From: Candidatus Arcticimaribacter sp. UBA7428
GTDB lineage: Bacteria; Bacteroidota; Bacteroidia; Flavobacteriales; Flavobacteriaceae
Assembly: GCA_002477625.1 (NCBI GenBank)
Contig: DLQQ01000035.1
Location: 12,973 to 18,975, forward strand
Direction: 5' to 3'
DNA: 6,003 nt
In this document: piece by piece, positions 5,446-6,003 of the stretch
How the letters are laid out: every line of letters begins with the position of its first letter
Numbering within the stretch: the stretch's first letter is position 1
Notes under the pieces: generated by a model
The model's input: only the letters and a program-made list of their open reading frames with translations
Told to the model about the DNA's origin: nothing
Database searches by the model: none
Made by a program: the position numbers and the translations under genes

Positions 5446-6003
5446 CTACTCTTTCTTTTTCCGCTCATTTTGTTCTTTCATTGCTTCCCCAATTTGGTTA
5501 CTTGCCGTAAAAGAGGCGACCATATTGTTCAACATATCACTTCCTGCTTGAGGTGAATTGGGTAATAGTATCAAGTTTGAGTTTGTGCTTTCTCCAATGG
5601 ACTGAAGCGTATCGTAATGCTGCGTGACAACAATCAATGCAGAAGCTTCTTGGGAGTTAATTCCTACCCCATTCAATACGTCTACAGACTCTTCAAGTCC
5701 GCGTGCAATTTCCCTTCTCTGATCTGCAATACCCTGTCCTTGGAGGCGTTTACTTTCTGCTTCAGCTTTTGCCTTTTCAACGATTAAAATACGCGCTGCA
5801 TCTCCCTCATATTGCGCTGCAACTTTTTCACGTTCTGCAGCATTAATTCGGTTCATTGCCTCTTTCACTTGCCCATCTGGATCGATATCAGTAACCAGAG
5901 CTTTGATGATATCATAACCATAGTTCGTCATTGCTTCATTCAGCTCTCCCTTTACGGCATTTGCAATATCATTCTTCTTTTCAAAAACATCATCCAATTT
6001 CAT
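5446..6003 (-). CDS. SPFH/prohibitin (band 7) family protein, 3' part only
   Basis: The window holds the C-terminal 185 residues of an SPFH-domain protein; the gene runs off the right edge. The ATG at 6003-6001 is most likely internal, because KLDDVFEKKNDIANAV (fragment residues 2-17) is the late part of the SPFH domain seen in stomatin, HflK/C-like and plant hypersensitive-induced-reaction proteins. Next come the domain end YGYDIIKALVTDIDPD (28-43), a long charged, alanine-rich coiled coil (about 50-107, with AAEREKVAAQYEGDAARI and AKAEAESKRLQGQGIADQRR), and a conserved tail QHYDTLQSIGESTNSNLILLP (128-148). The last residues, EQNERKKKE, are polar. Family members usually have an N-terminal membrane anchor and assemble into large membrane-associated rings or scaffolds affecting proteolysis and membrane domains; the anchor is outside the window, so location is inferred. 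It resembles HIR-type more than HflK/HflC, but this is a judgement by eye. Confidence 0.88.
   Translation of the reverse strand: MKLDDVFEKKNDIANAVKGELNEAMTNYGYDIIKALVTDIDPDGQVKEAMNRINAAEREKVAAQYEGDAARILIVEKAKAEAESKRLQGQGIADQRREIARGLEESVDVLNGVGINSQEASALIVVTQHYDTLQSIGESTNSNLILLPNSPQAGSDMLNNMVASFTASNQIGEAMKEQNERKKKE

Noticed and set aside
6001..6003. ATG at the right edge as the true start of the SPFH gene
   Set aside because: The following residues already belong to the late part of the SPFH domain, so the domain start and membrane anchor must lie beyond the window.
1..6003. A hidden mobile element, CRISPR array, defence system or toxin-antitoxin pair
   Set aside because: Nearly all the DNA is explained by six conserved genes and short spacers; no transposase, spaced repeats, integrase, terminal inverted repeats or unexplained gene cluster were seen.

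Overview
The window reads as a stretch of chromosome from a member of the Bacteroidota, most likely the family Flavobacteriaceae. The evidence is an AT-rich composition, no Shine-Dalgarno sequences before the starts, several copies of the Bacteroidota -7 promoter element TAnnTTTG very close to gene starts, a secreted GIN-domain protein whose signal peptide ends in SAQ, and a tRNA-Cys gene without an encoded CCA end. The genus cannot be fixed from this sequence alone.

Layout, left to right. Bases 1-159 are a very AT-rich non-coding leader ending in a candidate -7 element. Next, on the plus strand, come rnr (RNase R, complete, 160-2325) and, 44 bases later, a small exported head-GIN-domain (DUF2807) protein (2370-3095); the pair looks like one transcription unit. 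A strong hairpin at about 3118-3147 ends it and is symmetric enough to serve the opposite strand too. On the minus strand lie tRNA-Cys(GCA) (3152-3222) with its own -7 element, then folB (dihydroneopterin aldolase, 3254-3619). An 88-base divergent intergenic region carries one -7 element for folB and one for glnS (glutaminyl-tRNA synthetase, 3708-5390, plus). glnS is convergent with a minus-strand SPFH/prohibitin-family gene (5446-6003, cut by the window edge), with a hairpin terminator between them.

Functionally this is mostly core information processing and metabolism: RNA turnover and quality control (RNase R), decoding (tRNA-Cys, GlnRS), folate synthesis (FolB) and membrane organisation (SPFH protein). 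The GIN-domain protein is the only gene without a defined role. I see no mobile element, CRISPR array, toxin-antitoxin or defence cassette, and no sign of an undescribed system. The observations worth a second look are modest: nearly leaderless transcription of rnr, very short leaders elsewhere, a two-way terminator, and the rnr-GIN pairing.
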